A stretch of 64,000 bases of DNA from contig NZ_JARWPM010000198.1 of assembly GCF_029869215.1 (NCBI RefSeq), positions 1-64,000 on the forward strand, written 5' to 3'. The DNA comes from Nocardia carnea. GTDB lineage: Bacteria > Actinomycetota > Actinomycetes > Mycobacteriales > Mycobacteriaceae. The notes under the pieces are model-generated. The model ran no database searches. It was given only the letters and a program-made list of their open reading frames with translations, and had not been told where the DNA came from. Positions 1-8,703 of the stretch are shown one piece after another; the first letter of the stretch is position 1; every line of letters starts with the position of its first letter. The position numbers and the translations under genes are program-made.

Positions 1-125
1 CGTGGGCCGGGCGCCGGGGGGGGGGGGGGGTGGGGTGGGGCGGGTGCCCCCCCCCGGGGGGGGGGGGGGCCCCGCGGGCCCCCGGGGCCGCCGGGGGGGG
101 GGGGGGGGCGCCCCCCCCCACCCGC
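1..125. repeat. G/C homopolymer-rich low-complexity edge
   Basis: The first ~125 bases are almost only runs of G and C (several runs of 8 or more G or C). No ordinary coding pattern is visible. A similar stretch occurs at about 29672-29765. This could be a real G-rich repeat or an assembly or sequencing artefact at a contig edge; the sequence alone cannot decide. Confidence 0.7.
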
Positions 126-1389
126 GGGGATGGCCCTACAGGGTGGCGGTGCTCATTCCAGCCCGCGTGGCTCACCGCGGACCACTGACCCGAACAGGAC
201 TCTCATGGGCGGGCGGCCCCGGCAAGTCATACGGCGTGCGTGTCCAAATCCGGCCCAGCGCCGCGACTCGGTGGGCTGCGGGGGCCAAGCCGGATACTCT
301 GCGGTGGTGAGGTTTGGTCCGGGTACAACGGCATCCAGCCCTTGCTGCGCCCCCACTTGGCAAAGTGCGCATCGAGGCCCCCTGATCTTTCCACCTCGCT
401 ACTTCACCATCTCGGCGGCGGTCGTATACAGGCACCGGGGCCAGGACTGCTCGTCGGTACAAGTCGACAGGGTCGAAGCCATAAGGAAGGAGTACCCGCA
501 CGATCGTGTACTGTGACGGCATGCACCCCGAAAGTGTGCACACCTGCTGCAAAGCCAGTGTTCTGATCCCCCTCCGGACACCACGAAAACGTCTCTACCT
601 GCGATTATACCCAGATTGCATGAGCCGTTTTTCTGCATATTCCCAGGTCAGACCACTATATAAGTGTTCATGCCCGCATTGGACACCCAACTCAGGCAAA
701 TCTGCCCCATGGAGCGTCGCCCTCTTTCATCTGCAGTTCAACACTGCACATCGCGGACAACGGCAGTTCGAGAGCCGTCGTCGACCAGTCCGCGATCACC
801 TAGAACCTGGCATATCAGCGACCCCACGCCCCGCAACCCCCATCCGTCCCTGTCACTCACCCTGCAGTGCCCATCGTGTGGGGGTTCATGTCGGGAGGGG
901 GAACCGACCCAAAACCCCACGTTGGTACACCGTGCGGAACTCCGGCTACCGGAGCTGGACGGGAAGGCATGAACACGCCAATCGATCACTATGGGGCTCG
1001 CACCAGCCCCAGGTTCGGGACCAACGATGACCGGTCCGCCGCACTCGATCGATCCGCCTATCGCGAGTCCAGCCTGTCGGCCAGGCGGTGATCGCGATGG
1101 CGGTGGTGGCGATGCGGGCAGAGCGCATCCTATTTGGTGCTATCGGCGGGTGACCCGCGGTGCCGCGTGCAATACTCGCGCCGAGGAATTCCGAGCCCAG
1201 AAGGTGCCCGTGGCCGCTCTCGACGATCAACCGGTAGTCGAGCTGATCCGCGACACCTGCCCGGTTGTTCTACTCGCACCGAGCTCCGCGCTCGGTCGAC
1301 GCCGCGGCGCAGCGGAGCACGGCTGCAATCCGGATCAACGCGAGGAACCCGATGCCAGCGATGAGTCCTTGGCGGAACAGGGCGACAGG
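126..1389. other. No convincing gene
   Basis: I see no open frame with a ribosome binding site or recognisable protein here. The patch around 500-700 is clearly poorer in GC than the rest of the window. A short hydrophobic minus-strand stretch near 1290-1385 could be a remnant of a membrane protein, but it has no start signal and no family resemblance I can name. Confidence 0.5.
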
Positions 1390-3414
1390 TCACCTGGTCA
1401 CCCCTTCAGAAATACGGCGAATATGCGAAACGACCTCAATGAACTCTGAAATCTCCGCTTCCTGCATCCACAGTGTGACGAGGGCATGAGTGAGTACTTC
1501 CGGTGGGCGCGCCAGCTGCTCGGCAACTCGACCGATCCAGTACTGATGATCGAGACGGGTCAACGAATCCAGCGCTACTTCGATATCCCAGGTCGAGCAC
1601 CCCAGCTTCTGTGCCAATTTGCTGGGTGCGCGCGATGCCAGATGACGCAGTTCGTGCTCCGGGGACCGCATCCCGGGTAGGAAGAAGAGTCGGCCCGCGG
1701 CGAAGGGCGGGGTTGGGTTTGATCGCAGGTCGCCGTCGAGAACCCCTACGTATATGATTCTGCCGGACGATGACATCACCCGCAGACCAGCGACGACCTC
1801 ATTCGGCCCGCCGGTCGCCACCACCTCGACTTCCCGGGCCAACGACGGATCGGTCTGTTCGCACAGCAGCGTGAATACCGTCGCTGCGAGTGCATCCTCG
1901 ACCAGCACCACCACACGAACAGCGACTTCGACGCCGATAGCGTCGCGTACCTGGGCCAGGCTGGTCGGCTCGGCAACCCGGATTCCGTTCGATGTCCGCG
2001 TGCACATCCGCAGATTCGATACGGGGAATCGGGACAGGACTTGCGGAGAATGCGTCGATAGAATCAGCTGACGGCGATGGCGCACGGTCTGTCGAATCAG
2101 TTCGTCGACGATGAGCCCGTGGCCCCGTGGCGCGAGGAAGGATTCGGGTTCGTCAATAAGACGCGGCTCGTGGGCGTCCGTGACGAGATTCTCGTGGCCG
2201 AGTAGATAGTGGGTCCATATCTCACCGAGGCTCATCATCGAAGTGCCAATCTCGTTCCCGTCCACATCTATGGCTGCGAAGCTGAAGGCCGATCCTTCGG
2301 GGTCGCGGCTGTGCCAGTAGCTGTGTGCTGTGATCGATGCGTAGTCTCGGCCGACGATCTCCCGAGCTGCGTGAAGGTCTCGGGTCGTGTAGTCGTATTG
2401 AGCGTGCTGGTCATAGTTATTGGCGCGAAACCTGCGATCGAACTCTTGGTTGTGGTTCTCAAGGAGGTCGAACATCAGTGGGACGCTCAGCAAGTGTGGC
2501 GCGAACTCGGCACCGAGACTGGATTCCCACCCGCGATAGCGAGCGCTCCCCGACTCTCGGTCAGAGCCGTCCGCCGCGGATTCGACTCGGCGGGTGACTG
2601 GCTGGCCAGCGCGTAGCACAGTGACGTCAGCGACGAACTCGATCGGGTTGCCGAGATGTTCGAGGGTGCCTAGATTGGGCTGCGCTAGAAGGTGGGGTGC
2701 CAGTCCGAAGGCATGATCGAGTAACCGCAGCAGGAGCGTCTTGCCAGTCCCATGCCGACCGACGATGCCGGTGAGACGATCGAAGCGAATAACCTGGGCA
2801 GCAAAGATATTAGATTCGAGAATCTCGATCGAAGAGATTTGGATCTCCGTTGGCTTGCGGAGCACATCCTGCAAAGGATCACTACGCGAGTTCGATCGAT
2901 TCGTAGACACAGACATGAGCGGGTCGGCCCTGGAAAACGTTGTCCCAGAATGCGCAATTTTATCCCCAAGTTGCACTGCAGTCGGCGCAGGCACCGCCGG
3001 TTCGCCATGATCGGTTACTCCGACCGCTGGCCCGCTATTGGTAGCGGCGGAGCATGTGGTTACGGAGGCGTCGTTCTGCATATCCTGGAGATCCCGCGCC
3101 ATACGCCACCGTTGCTGCCACATCGCTCGCTCGAACCGCTGAGAATCGATGACGATCCCGTCTTCATAGGCAGCTCTGCGACACGCATCGACGAAGGCTA
3201 ATACCGTCGCAGCCGAGGGTAGCCGCTTGCCCCTCACAGCATCTGAGGCAGTCGTACTCGGCAGCGATGCCGCCTTTCCCACCGCTGAATCCGAGCCCCG
3301 CAACTTCGACAAGCTCTGAATCCGCGCGAAGCTTGGCTTTCCAGCATGAATCCGCAGGTCGGCCAGTGCAGCAGCGAGGTCCTCGATCGACTGCTGCGCC
3401 TCATCGTCTATCAC
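1390..3414 (-). CDS. HTH-fused OLD-type ATPase/TOPRIM nuclease
   Basis: This 674-residue protein joins three parts. Residues ~10-85 resemble the small helix-turn-helix segment found at the front of many actinobacterial signalling ATPases (SDAVRGKRLPSAATVLAF). Residues ~195-460 are an ABC/AAA-type ATPase: Walker A GRHGTGKT (219-226), signature-like MSLGE (~394), Walker B LIDEPES (~419) and H-loop STHS (~453). Residues ~500-565 have a TOPRIM pattern with VLVED (E506) and LDGD (D560, D562). ATPase plus TOPRIM is the OLD nuclease architecture, whose members are often antiphage or DNA-processing enzymes. It lies 37 bp downstream of a 43-aa membrane peptide gene on the same strand, so the two probably form an operon. 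No UvrD/GajB-like partner is adjacent. Family call is solid; antiphage role is inferred. Confidence 0.8.
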   Translation of the reverse strand: MIDDEAQQSIEDLAAALADLRIHAGKPSFARIQSLSKLRGSDSAVGKAASLPSTTASDAVRGKRLPSAATVLAFVDACRRAAYEDGIVIDSQRFERAMWQQRWRMARDLQDMQNDASVTTCSAATNSGPAVGVTDHGEPAVPAPTAVQLGDKIAHSGTTFSRADPLMSVSTNRSNSRSDPLQDVLRKPTEIQISSIEILESNIFAAQVIRFDRLTGIVGRHGTGKTLLLRLLDHAFGLAPHLLAQPNLGTLEHLGNPIEFVADVTVLRAGQPVTRRVESAADGSDRESGSARYRGWESSLGAEFAPHLLSVPLMFDLLENHNQEFDRRFRANNYDQHAQYDYTTRDLHAAREIVGRDYASITAHSYWHSRDPEGSAFSFAAIDVDGNEIGTSMMSLGEIWTHYLLGHENLVTDAHEPRLIDEPESFLAPRGHGLIVDELIRQTVRHRRQLILSTHSPQVLSRFPVSNLRMCTRTSNGIRVAEPTSLAQVRDAIGVEVAVRVVVLVEDALAATVFTLLCEQTDPSLAREVEVVATGGPNEVVAGLRVMSSSGRIIYVGVLDGDLRSNPTPPFAAGRLFFLPGMRSPEHELRHLASRAPSKLAQKLGCSTWDIEVALDSLTRLDHQYWIGRVAEQLARPPEVLTHALVTLWMQEAEISEFIEVVSHIRRISEGVTR

Positions 3415-3451
3415 GAGCAGTATCCTGCCAAATCACTTCCGCTCCAGGTAG

Positions 3452-3583
3452 TCACCGGGCGGACGCGATCCATGTGACGGCAGCAGCAGAGATGGCCAGG
3501 ACAGCAACCAGTACGCACAGCCGCGCGGTGGTGCCCCAATCCTTCATCGCTGCCCGAAACGTCATACCGATTTCTTTCCACAT
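3452..3583 (-). CDS. 43-aa single-span membrane peptide
   Basis: A short gene with a near-perfect ribosome binding site (AAAGGAGG, 5 nt before the ATG at 3583). The product starts MWKEIGMTF, has a charged amphipathic first half, then one hydrophobic helix (LCVLVAVLAISAAAV) and a short RxxA-type tail, so it should insert once into the membrane. It sits directly upstream of the HTH-OLD gene, transcribed the same way. Small membrane peptides next to such ATPases can be toxins or effectors, but no function is shown here. The strong RBS is the main reason to call it real. Confidence 0.65.
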   Translation of the reverse strand: MWKEIGMTFRAAMKDWGTTARLCVLVAVLAISAAAVTWIASAR

Positions 3584-3640
3584 ATCGCCTCCTTTGGTGT
3601 GTTGGACTCCCATTCCAAAGGCAAAATCAATCGCAGTCAC

Positions 3641-3700
3641 CCTCTTCGGCTGCACTCGGCTGCACTCGGCTGTTCTCGGCCGAACCCGGCTGTGCTCAGT
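3641..3700 (-). repeat. 10-bp-period tandem repeat upstream of the small-peptide/OLD operon
   Basis: Five to six successive 10-bp units (consensus tgCACTCGGC / GCCGAGTGCA) follow each other in exact 10-bp register: two are identical and the others diverge by 2-4 bases. The array lies about 60-115 bp upstream of the ATG at 3583. A 10-bp phase puts every unit on the same face of the helix, as in operator arrays or iterons. The HTH on the downstream OLD protein is an obvious candidate binder, by inference only. Confidence 0.6.
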
Positions 3701-3744
3701 GGCAGGCCCGACCGAACGAGACCCGGTGTCAGCGTGAGAAAACC

Positions 3745-3845
3745 AGTGGGCATTCGCACCAGACCGCAAGCGTTTGGAGTCGTGCAACCAGGCGAAGCTG
3801 CGCTCGACCGGCCACCGGAGTTTGTTGAAACCCATGCCGTGATGC
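3745..3845 (-). pseudogene. Transposase C-terminal remnant (IS4/IS5-like)
   Basis: The minus strand encodes a short stretch reading KLRWPVERSFAWLHDSKRLR, which matches the C-terminal catalytic segment common to IS4/IS5-type DDE transposases (W-V-ERxFAWLxxxRRLR). Both flanks lose the resemblance and there is no complete gene. It is best read as the fossil of an insertion sequence, next to the broken IS5-type element at 4049-4938. Confidence 0.45.
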
Positions 3846-4048
3846 CAGGGCTCGCAGCAGACAGATGCCTGCCCCCAGGACCGTACTGGTGCGTTTGTGT
3901 GAGGACTGCTCTTTTCCATATCGCCGATTGAACCGTGTCGAAGGCATTCGGGTATCCCGGTGTCGTACAGCTGGTGTGCCATTCGTCGGCACCCGACGCA
4001 TGAGGTCCCCACCACACCGCGCCGGCATCGCCAGGAGTTGCCAGTCGG

Positions 4049-4938
4049 CTAGGTCGTGTCTCCCAATGATCTGAGCCATTCGACGATCAGGGCCATAGTG
4101 AACCCCGCACGGTAAGTCACGGCCATCTTGTCGTAGCGAGTCGCGACCCCACGCCAGTGTTTGGCCTTGTTGAATGCGCGTTCGACCACGTTGCGGCGCT
4201 TGTAGGCGACAGTGTCGAAGTCCGGTGCGCGCCCGCCGGCGCGCCCTCGGCGTTTACGGTTGGCGATCTGATCGGCACGCTCCGGGATCACTGCCCGGAT
4301 ACGTTTGCGCCGCAGCAAGGCCCGATTCGACGCTGCTGAGTACGCCTTGTCCGCGACGACCGTGTCGGGGTTGCGTCGGGGCGGTCCCCCGTCGAGTCGG
4401 GGCACCGACACCTGCGTCGAACATCGGCGAGTCACCAGCTTGTCCGGGCGTCATCAGCACGACCAGGCCCCGCCCATCGCCGTCGGTGGCGACATGAACC
4501 TTGGTCGGCGGCCCGCCTCGCGAGCGGTCCAGCCCGTGGTCGGCCGGTTCATAACCCACACTCCGGGTCGGCGGCCCGGGCCCCGGCGGCGTGCTGGTGC
4601 GCGCGCACGATCGTCGAATCGATCGACACCACCCAGTCCAGGTCACCGGAGGTACCGGCCAACGCCAGCAACGCGGTCAGCACCCGATCCCAGGTGCCAT
4701 CGGCAGCGTATCGGCGGCGCCGTTTCCACACCGTCTGCCACGGCCCGTACACCTCCGGCAGGTCTCGCCACGGCACACCCGTGCGCAGCCGGTACAACAT
4801 CCCCTCGACCACCACACGATTGTTGGAGAAGTTACGGCCCACGCGCCCTTCGGATTTCGGCAACAATAGCTTGAGCAGTTCCCACTGCTTGTCCGTCAGA
4901 ACCTGATACCGATCACCAACTACCGTACCAAGGCACAC
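4049..4938 (-). pseudogene. Frameshifted IS5-family transposase
   Basis: Three reading frames have to be joined to obtain one DDE transposase. The N-terminal part (4938 to about 4558) starts near LTDKQWELLKLLLPK and contains WRDLPEVYGPW and the first catalytic region DWVVSIDSTIVRAHQHAAG. The middle (to about 4405) contains HGLDRSRGGPPTKVHVATDG. The last part contains VVADKAYS and the C-terminal NVVERAFNKAKHWR-type block with the catalytic E. The first switch is at a GGG run near 4557. At the second, near 4400, several codons expected in the family also appear to be missing, which argues for decay rather than programmed frameshifting. No clear terminal inverted repeats were found. Confidence 0.75.
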
Positions 4939-4992
4939 ATGATGGACGATCAGCCACCATGAACCGTCACGGGTAAGGGACCGGCTTCGGTT

Positions 4993-5946
4993 TCAGACCA
5001 GCGCCGGTCGGCGTGGCGGATTTTGAGCGTAGTACGCGGACTCGAACTCTGATGGGCTGAGGTAGTCCAGCCGGGAATGCAGACGCGTGTTGTTGTACCA
5101 GTCGCACCACTCCATGAGTGCGAATTCGACCTCGGTGAGCGTCTTGAACGGGCCGTGCCGATTGACGACCTCGGTTTTGAACAGGCCGATGATCGACTCG
5201 GCCAAGGCGTTGTCGTAGGCATCGCCAACCGATCCGATGGATGGCGAGAGGCCCTGCACAGCAAGTGATTCGGTGAATATCACCGACGTATATTGCGATC
5301 CTGCATCCGTGTGAAATCTCAGGCCGGGCTCGACCGGATGACCGTAATGATCACGCCGCCAGACCGCCATATTGAGCGCCTTGGTGACCAGGGCGGTCGT
5401 CTTCGAACTCGCCGCGGTCCAGCCGACGATCGCGCGGGAGTAGGCGTCGAACACGAACGCCACATACGCCCATCCGGTCCAGGTCGAGACATAGGTGAAA
5501 TCGGCGACCCACACCTGGTTCGGGGCAGCAGCGGTGAAGTCTCGGTTGAGCTTGTCACCAGCACGTATACAGTCCTTTGCTGGGATCGTGGTCCGGTGTT
5601 TGCGGCCCCTGACCATGCCATTGAGATGCAGCTTCCGCATCAACCGGTCGACTGTGCAAAATGCCACCTCGTGGCCCTGGCGCCGCAGGTAGCGGGTCAT
5701 TTTCCGGCGGCCGTACATCGCTTCGGGTGTGTCCTGCAGATCCCGCAGGGCGTTCTCGACCTGGGCGTCGGTGATGTCACGCTCCGAGGCCGGCCGATGC
5801 CGGGCCTTGCGGTAGGTCCTGGGCGCGATCTGCACGCCGTGCGCTGATAGTGCGCGGCAGATCGACTCGACGCCGTAGACCTGGCGGTATTCGTCGATGA
5901 ACCCGACGATCAGCGGTGTCGCGGGTCGAGTTCCCGCGCGAAAAAA
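4993..5946 (-). CDS. IS3-family transposase OrfB (as OrfAB by -1 frameshift)
   Basis: Carries the rve integrase core with a full DDE set: D in VWVADFTYVS, D in FHTDAGSQYTS and E in YDNALAESIIGLFK. An upstream HTH_21-type segment (PLIVGFIDEYRQVYGVESICR) precedes it. That segment is encoded upstream of the first ATG (5835), so translation must enter from OrfA. The frame is open without a stop from the slippery site at 5941-5947 down to 4993, and the register change is exactly -1. The tail NNTRLHSRLDYLSPSEFE is the usual C-terminus. Intact, so the element may still be active. Confidence 0.9.
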   Translation of the reverse strand, partial: FFRAGTRPATPLIVGFIDEYRQVYGVESICRALSAHGVQIAPRTYRKARHRPASERDITDAQVENALRDLQDTPEAMYGRRKMTRYLRRQGHEVAFCTVDRLMRKLHLNGMVRGRKHRTTIPAKDCIRAGDKLNRDFTAAAPNQVWVADFTYVSTWTGWAYVAFVFDAYSRAIVGWTAASSKTTALVTKALNMAVWRRDHYGHPVEPGLRFHTDAGSQYTSVIFTESLAVQGLSPSIGSVGDAYDNALAESIIGLFKTEVVNRHGPFKTLTEVEFALMEWCDWYNNTRLHSRLDYLSPSEFESAYYAQNPPRRPALV

Positions 5947-6248
5947 CTCGAAGCCAGCTTCAGGATCTCATTGGTCTGCATGAGTTCCCGGTTCTCTTTC
6001 CGCAGCCGCGCCAACTCGTCCCGCTCGGCCGACGCCAAGCCCGTCGCTGCTGGTGCCCCGGAGCGAGATCCCGTCTCGAGGGCCTTCTTGATCCACAACC
6101 TCAAAGTCTCGTGAGGCACATCGACCAGCGGGCCGATCGCACGGGCAGCGGCATAGGCAGATCCGTACTCATCGAGCCTTTCCAGAGCCAGACGCACGGC
6201 CTTTTCACGAACCTCGGGCGGGTAACGCTTCGACATGATGGTGACCAT
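5910..6248 (-). CDS. IS3-family transposase OrfA
   Basis: 112 residues. The N-terminal half (MSKRYPPEVREKAVRLALE) is the HTH typical of IS3 OrfA, which recognises the element ends. The second half (ELARLRKENRELMQTNEILK) is a leucine-zipper coiled coil used for dimerisation. The ATG at 6248 is preceded by AGAGGA; the internal ATG at 6236 is also possible. Near its end the frame runs over T_TTT_TTC (5941-5947), where -1 slippage would give the OrfAB fusion. Intact. Confidence 0.9.
   Translation of the reverse strand: MVTIMSKRYPPEVREKAVRLALERLDEYGSAYAAARAIGPLVDVPHETLRLWIKKALETGSRSGAPAATGLASAERDELARLRKENRELMQTNEILKLASSFFARELDPRHR
5941..5947 (-). promoter_or_regulatory. Programmed -1 frameshift site (T TTT TTC)
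   Basis: In the OrfA frame the codons read AGT TTT TTC, giving the canonical X_XXY_YYZ heptamer T_TTT_TTC. A -1 slip here leads directly into the OrfB frame. IS3 elements are well known to make the OrfAB transposase by -1 frameshifting, more often at an A-rich heptamer. Confidence 0.75.
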
Positions 6249-6293
6249 CGTCCTCTACGAAGGAAGCGGCCCCCAACCCGTGACGGTTCAAGC

Positions 6294-6325
6294 TAAGGGG
6301 ACTCGAACCCCTGACCCCCACATAG
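6294..6325 (-). other. tRNA 3'-end-like sequence (possible att-site remnant)
   Basis: On the minus strand the bases next to the IS3 end form a T-arm: AGGGG stem, TTCGAGT loop, CCCCT stem, followed by a short acceptor-like TAGCT. No D-arm or anticodon arm can be found upstream, so this is not a complete tRNA. tRNA 3' ends are the usual attachment sites of actinomycete integrative elements; this fragment could be one side of such a site, later hit by the IS3 element. Confidence 0.35.
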
Positions 6326-6758
6326 ACCGTCATGAGCCCACCGGCCCGGACAGGATCGGTGTGCGGAGCCCAACACCAACGACCACCCCGGCGCGGCGAC
6401 CACCGTAACCGGTAGTGCAGGTCTCTGGCTTCACGAATAACGCTGGGCTGCAACGGAATTGCAATGCATTGATCACAGCTTCCGCAGAGGCCCAACCCGC
6501 GCGGCGCCTCTTCGCGGCTTGCCCCGAGACCAGCAGCACGAACCCGGCCCGCACTGATCGTTGGTCAAAGCGTCAAATCCCCCGACGCACGACAGGAAAG
6601 CGGCCCGGTTCACCTCGCCGAGATGGCCAGGAGCACGAAAAGAGAGCTGACCAGCACAAAGGGCGGAACCCGCCGATGGTGCCCGCCTTCAGTTCTCGAA
6701 CAGTCTCCTCTCGACAAAAGCCTGATGCCGATGCCACCTCGACGACGAAAGCGCGGGG
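6326..6758. other. No convincing gene
   Basis: Short frames exist on both strands, but none has a start signal, consistent codon bias or recognisable motif. Confidence 0.4.
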
Positions 6759-7136
6759 TTACCGGTGGGCCCGCTCGAGTCTTGCATCTACCGGCTTCTT
6801 CCCGACATGGCACGGCGGCCGACGCTGTGTGATCAGAGCTTCTCGATCGCGCTGTGGCGTCCGACCACGTCTACGGGCTACAGCCCCTTTGCTCACAGAG
6901 AGGTCACTCGCAGCATCCGCATCGGTGGCGGTCGTACGGTCGAAGCCGTCGGCGAGGCCCACCGCCTCGATGTCCTGGGCGACGTCGAGCCGGTCTTCGT
7001 TCGAGGTAACTCGGAAGATGGTGCCGCCGTGAGCGCCGGCACACTCGAGTAACTGAGTGAGCTGCTCGTCAACAGGACACCCAGATGTTTCCGGATCGAC
7101 AACTCCGGCCCGGTCGCCGGTCGACGACTCACTCAC
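6759..7136 (-). CDS. Weak hypothetical protein, 125 aa
   Basis: I do not recognise this product. The first ~95 codons from a GTG start have the strong GC third-position bias of real genes in this window (for example the stretch encoding DRLDVAQDIEAVGLADGF), while the last ~30 residues are arginine-rich and look non-coding. No clear ribosome binding site is seen. It may be a degraded or truncated gene. It lies just downstream of the TerD-like gene on the same strand. Confidence 0.25.
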   Translation of the reverse strand: MSESSTGDRAGVVDPETSGCPVDEQLTQLLECAGAHGGTIFRVTSNEDRLDVAQDIEAVGLADGFDRTTATDADAASDLSVSKGAVARRRGRTPQRDREALITQRRPPCHVGKKPVDARLERAHR

Positions 7137-7181
7137 CGAAACAACAACTGCGGCACCACCGAGGACGGAGGGTGACAGCGA

Positions 7182-7724
7182 TCAGACCAGGTACCTCTGA
7201 ACCTGGGGCACTGCCTCCACTGGATGCTGGGCGTTGACTTTGTCCGCTATTTCACGTAGCCGCCATCCGTGCTCGCCACGAACCAGCACCGCCGGAACGA
7301 AACCGCTGGCGGGGTAGAGACTCAGGTCGTGCCGCAGCAGTTCGACCCCGTTTCGCGCATCCACCAACCGGCAGAACGGGTTCTCGACCTCGGCAAAGGT
7401 CTGGCCTGTGTAACAGGTGACCAGCAGGACGATCCGGTCGACCACGGCCGGAACCCGGGTGAAATCGATCGAGATGACCTCGTTGTCGCCTTCGCCGTCA
7501 CCGGTCACGCTGTCACCCAAATGCCGCACGGAGCCGTCCTGGGAGGTCAACTGCTCGTGATAGACAGCATCGACCAGTTGCTGCCCACCGAAAAGCAGTG
7601 CTGTCGCGTTCAGATCGATCTCCCGATGCCGGAACAGCCTCCGCTGCGCAGGGTCCCAGCCGAGACCCATCATCAGGAAGTCGATCCGCTCGCCGCGGTC
7701 GGTGACCAATGGCAGAAAATCCAC
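7182..7724 (-). CDS. TerD-family (tellurium-resistance/stress) protein
   Basis: A single TerD domain of ~180 residues. Family features visible are EIDLNATALLF, the calcium-binding loop GDSVTGDGEGDNE, and the strand pattern IVLLVTCYTGQTFAEVENPFCRLVD written across the core, followed by RHDLS. TerD proteins are cytoplasmic calcium-binding stress proteins, often in operons with other Ter genes; here the gene is alone. The frame extends to an ATG at 7775 (adding a CxxC), but GAAAGGGGG directly before the GTG at 7724 makes that the better start. The exact role in this strain is unknown. Confidence 0.8.
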   Translation of the reverse strand: MDFLPLVTDRGERIDFLMMGLGWDPAQRRLFRHREIDLNATALLFGGQQLVDAVYHEQLTSQDGSVRHLGDSVTGDGEGDNEVISIDFTRVPAVVDRIVLLVTCYTGQTFAEVENPFCRLVDARNGVELLRHDLSLYPASGFVPAVLVRGEHGWRLREIADKVNAQHPVEAVPQVQRYLV

Positions 7725-7993
7725 CGCGTCCCCCTTTCGCTCCGGCAACCGGGCGCGCTGGCACCGGTTGCACACGTACTCTCTCGACCCACCACTCTAT
7801 GCGGGCATCGAGGTCAATAACGGCGTACCCCGTCCGGGGAGAAGGGCTTTCGGCGAGCACCGGACTGGATCGTCACTGCGGTGTCGCGAAGCCGATGCGC
7901 GCGTCACGAATATTTCTTCGAGATCTATCGAAAAGATTCCGCTTCGGCTAGTTTGTATTCGACAGGTGTAGAAGAGATTCTCCAGGAGGTGTG

Positions 7994-8329
7994 GTGCCCC
8001 TCGGACGGTGGAAGTCCGCCGATCACCCATCGATCGACGAGGTGTCGATAGACGATGTCCTGCACGCCCTCGCCGACCCGACTCGACGGCGGATAGTACG
8101 GATGCTCATCGAGGAGGGCGACCGGCCGTGCGGCACATTCGGTCTCGGCGTCGCACCATCCACCCTCAGCCACCATTTCAAGGCTCTGCGCAACGCCGGG
8201 CTGATCCGCCAGTTCGACAGCGGGCGACAGCGAATGAACACCCTGCGCATCGCTGAACTCGAGACCAGATTCCCCGGCTTGGTCGACTCGATCCTCACCG
8301 TGGCCGGACCGGAGCAGCCCCGTCACTGA
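7994..8329 (+). CDS. ArsR-family HTH regulator
   Basis: About 110 residues with one winged helix: VLHALADPTRRRIVRMLIEEG, then the recognition helix PSTLSHHFKALRNAGLI and the wing QFDSGRQRMNTLR. This is the ArsR/SmtB-type fold used by small repressors. No cysteine-rich metal box is evident, so it is probably not a simple metal sensor. AGGAGG at 7984-7989 suggests the GTG at 7994 as start. It is followed 20 bp later by a small membrane protein gene, which it may control. Confidence 0.85.
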   Translation: MPLGRWKSADHPSIDEVSIDDVLHALADPTRRRIVRMLIEEGDRPCGTFGLGVAPSTLSHHFKALRNAGLIRQFDSGRQRMNTLRIAELETRFPGLVDSILTVAGPEQPRH

Positions 8330-8349
8330 ACAACACGCCAGGAGTGGAC

Positions 8350-8703
8350 ATGTCGCTGATCACCGTCGCCAGAATCGCTGCCGTACCGGTCAGCTCATGG
8401 TTGATCATCATGCTGACCATCGACGCCGACTACCGGGCGGACAACATGTTCGCCGTTCCCGATGCCGCGTTCTCATTACTGCTGTTGGTGGGCGCGGCAC
8501 TCCCTGTTCGCATCGCTGCGCCCGCTCTGACGGTCGGTTACCTCTTCGGTTCCGGCGTGATCACCATTGCCGCACTCGACCGTTTCGAGCAGAGCCAGAC
8601 CAGCCAAGGTGTCCTCAACCTCGCAATTGCCGGAGCATACCTGGTACTGGCCCTACTGCTGATTCTGCGGAGCGCGCCGGCGCCCAGGCCGCACGGCGCC
8701 TGA
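8350..8703 (+). CDS. Small integral membrane protein, ~117 aa
   Basis: About four hydrophobic segments cover most of the chain (around VARIAAVPVSSWLIIMLTI, FSLLLLVGAALPV, ALTVGYLFGSGVITIAAL and LAIAGAYLVLALLLIL), ending in a short polar tail. No family is recognised. The ATG at 8350 has AGGAG five bases upstream. Its closeness to the ArsR gene (20 bp) suggests a two-gene unit. Confidence 0.7.
   Translation: MSLITVARIAAVPVSSWLIIMLTIDADYRADNMFAVPDAAFSLLLLVGAALPVRIAAPALTVGYLFGSGVITIAALDRFEQSQTSQGVLNLAIAGAYLVLALLLILRSAPAPRPHGA

Larger units (their letters stand above)
4960..6290 (-). mobile_element. Complete IS3-family insertion sequence, 1331 bp
   Basis: Both ends carry the same terminal inverted repeat, TGAACCGTCACGGG, starting at 4960 on the plus strand and at 6290 on the minus strand. 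Ends beginning with TG are typical of IS3 elements. Inside are overlapping orfA and orfB on the minus strand with a -1 slippery heptamer. The flanking triplets (CCA on the left, AGC on the right) are not a target duplication, so the present flanks were probably rearranged after insertion, or the insertion produced no duplication. The right flank is a tRNA-3'-end-like sequence. Confidence 0.9.

Noticed and set aside
4040-4960. Terminal inverted repeats for the IS5-type element
   Set aside because: GGCT..TCGT-like similarity between 4029 and 4953 is too short and gapped to call; element ends remain undefined.
6294-6400. Complete tRNA gene on the minus strand
   Set aside because: Only a T-arm and part of an acceptor strand can be drawn; no D-arm, anticodon arm or matching 5' acceptor strand exists upstream.
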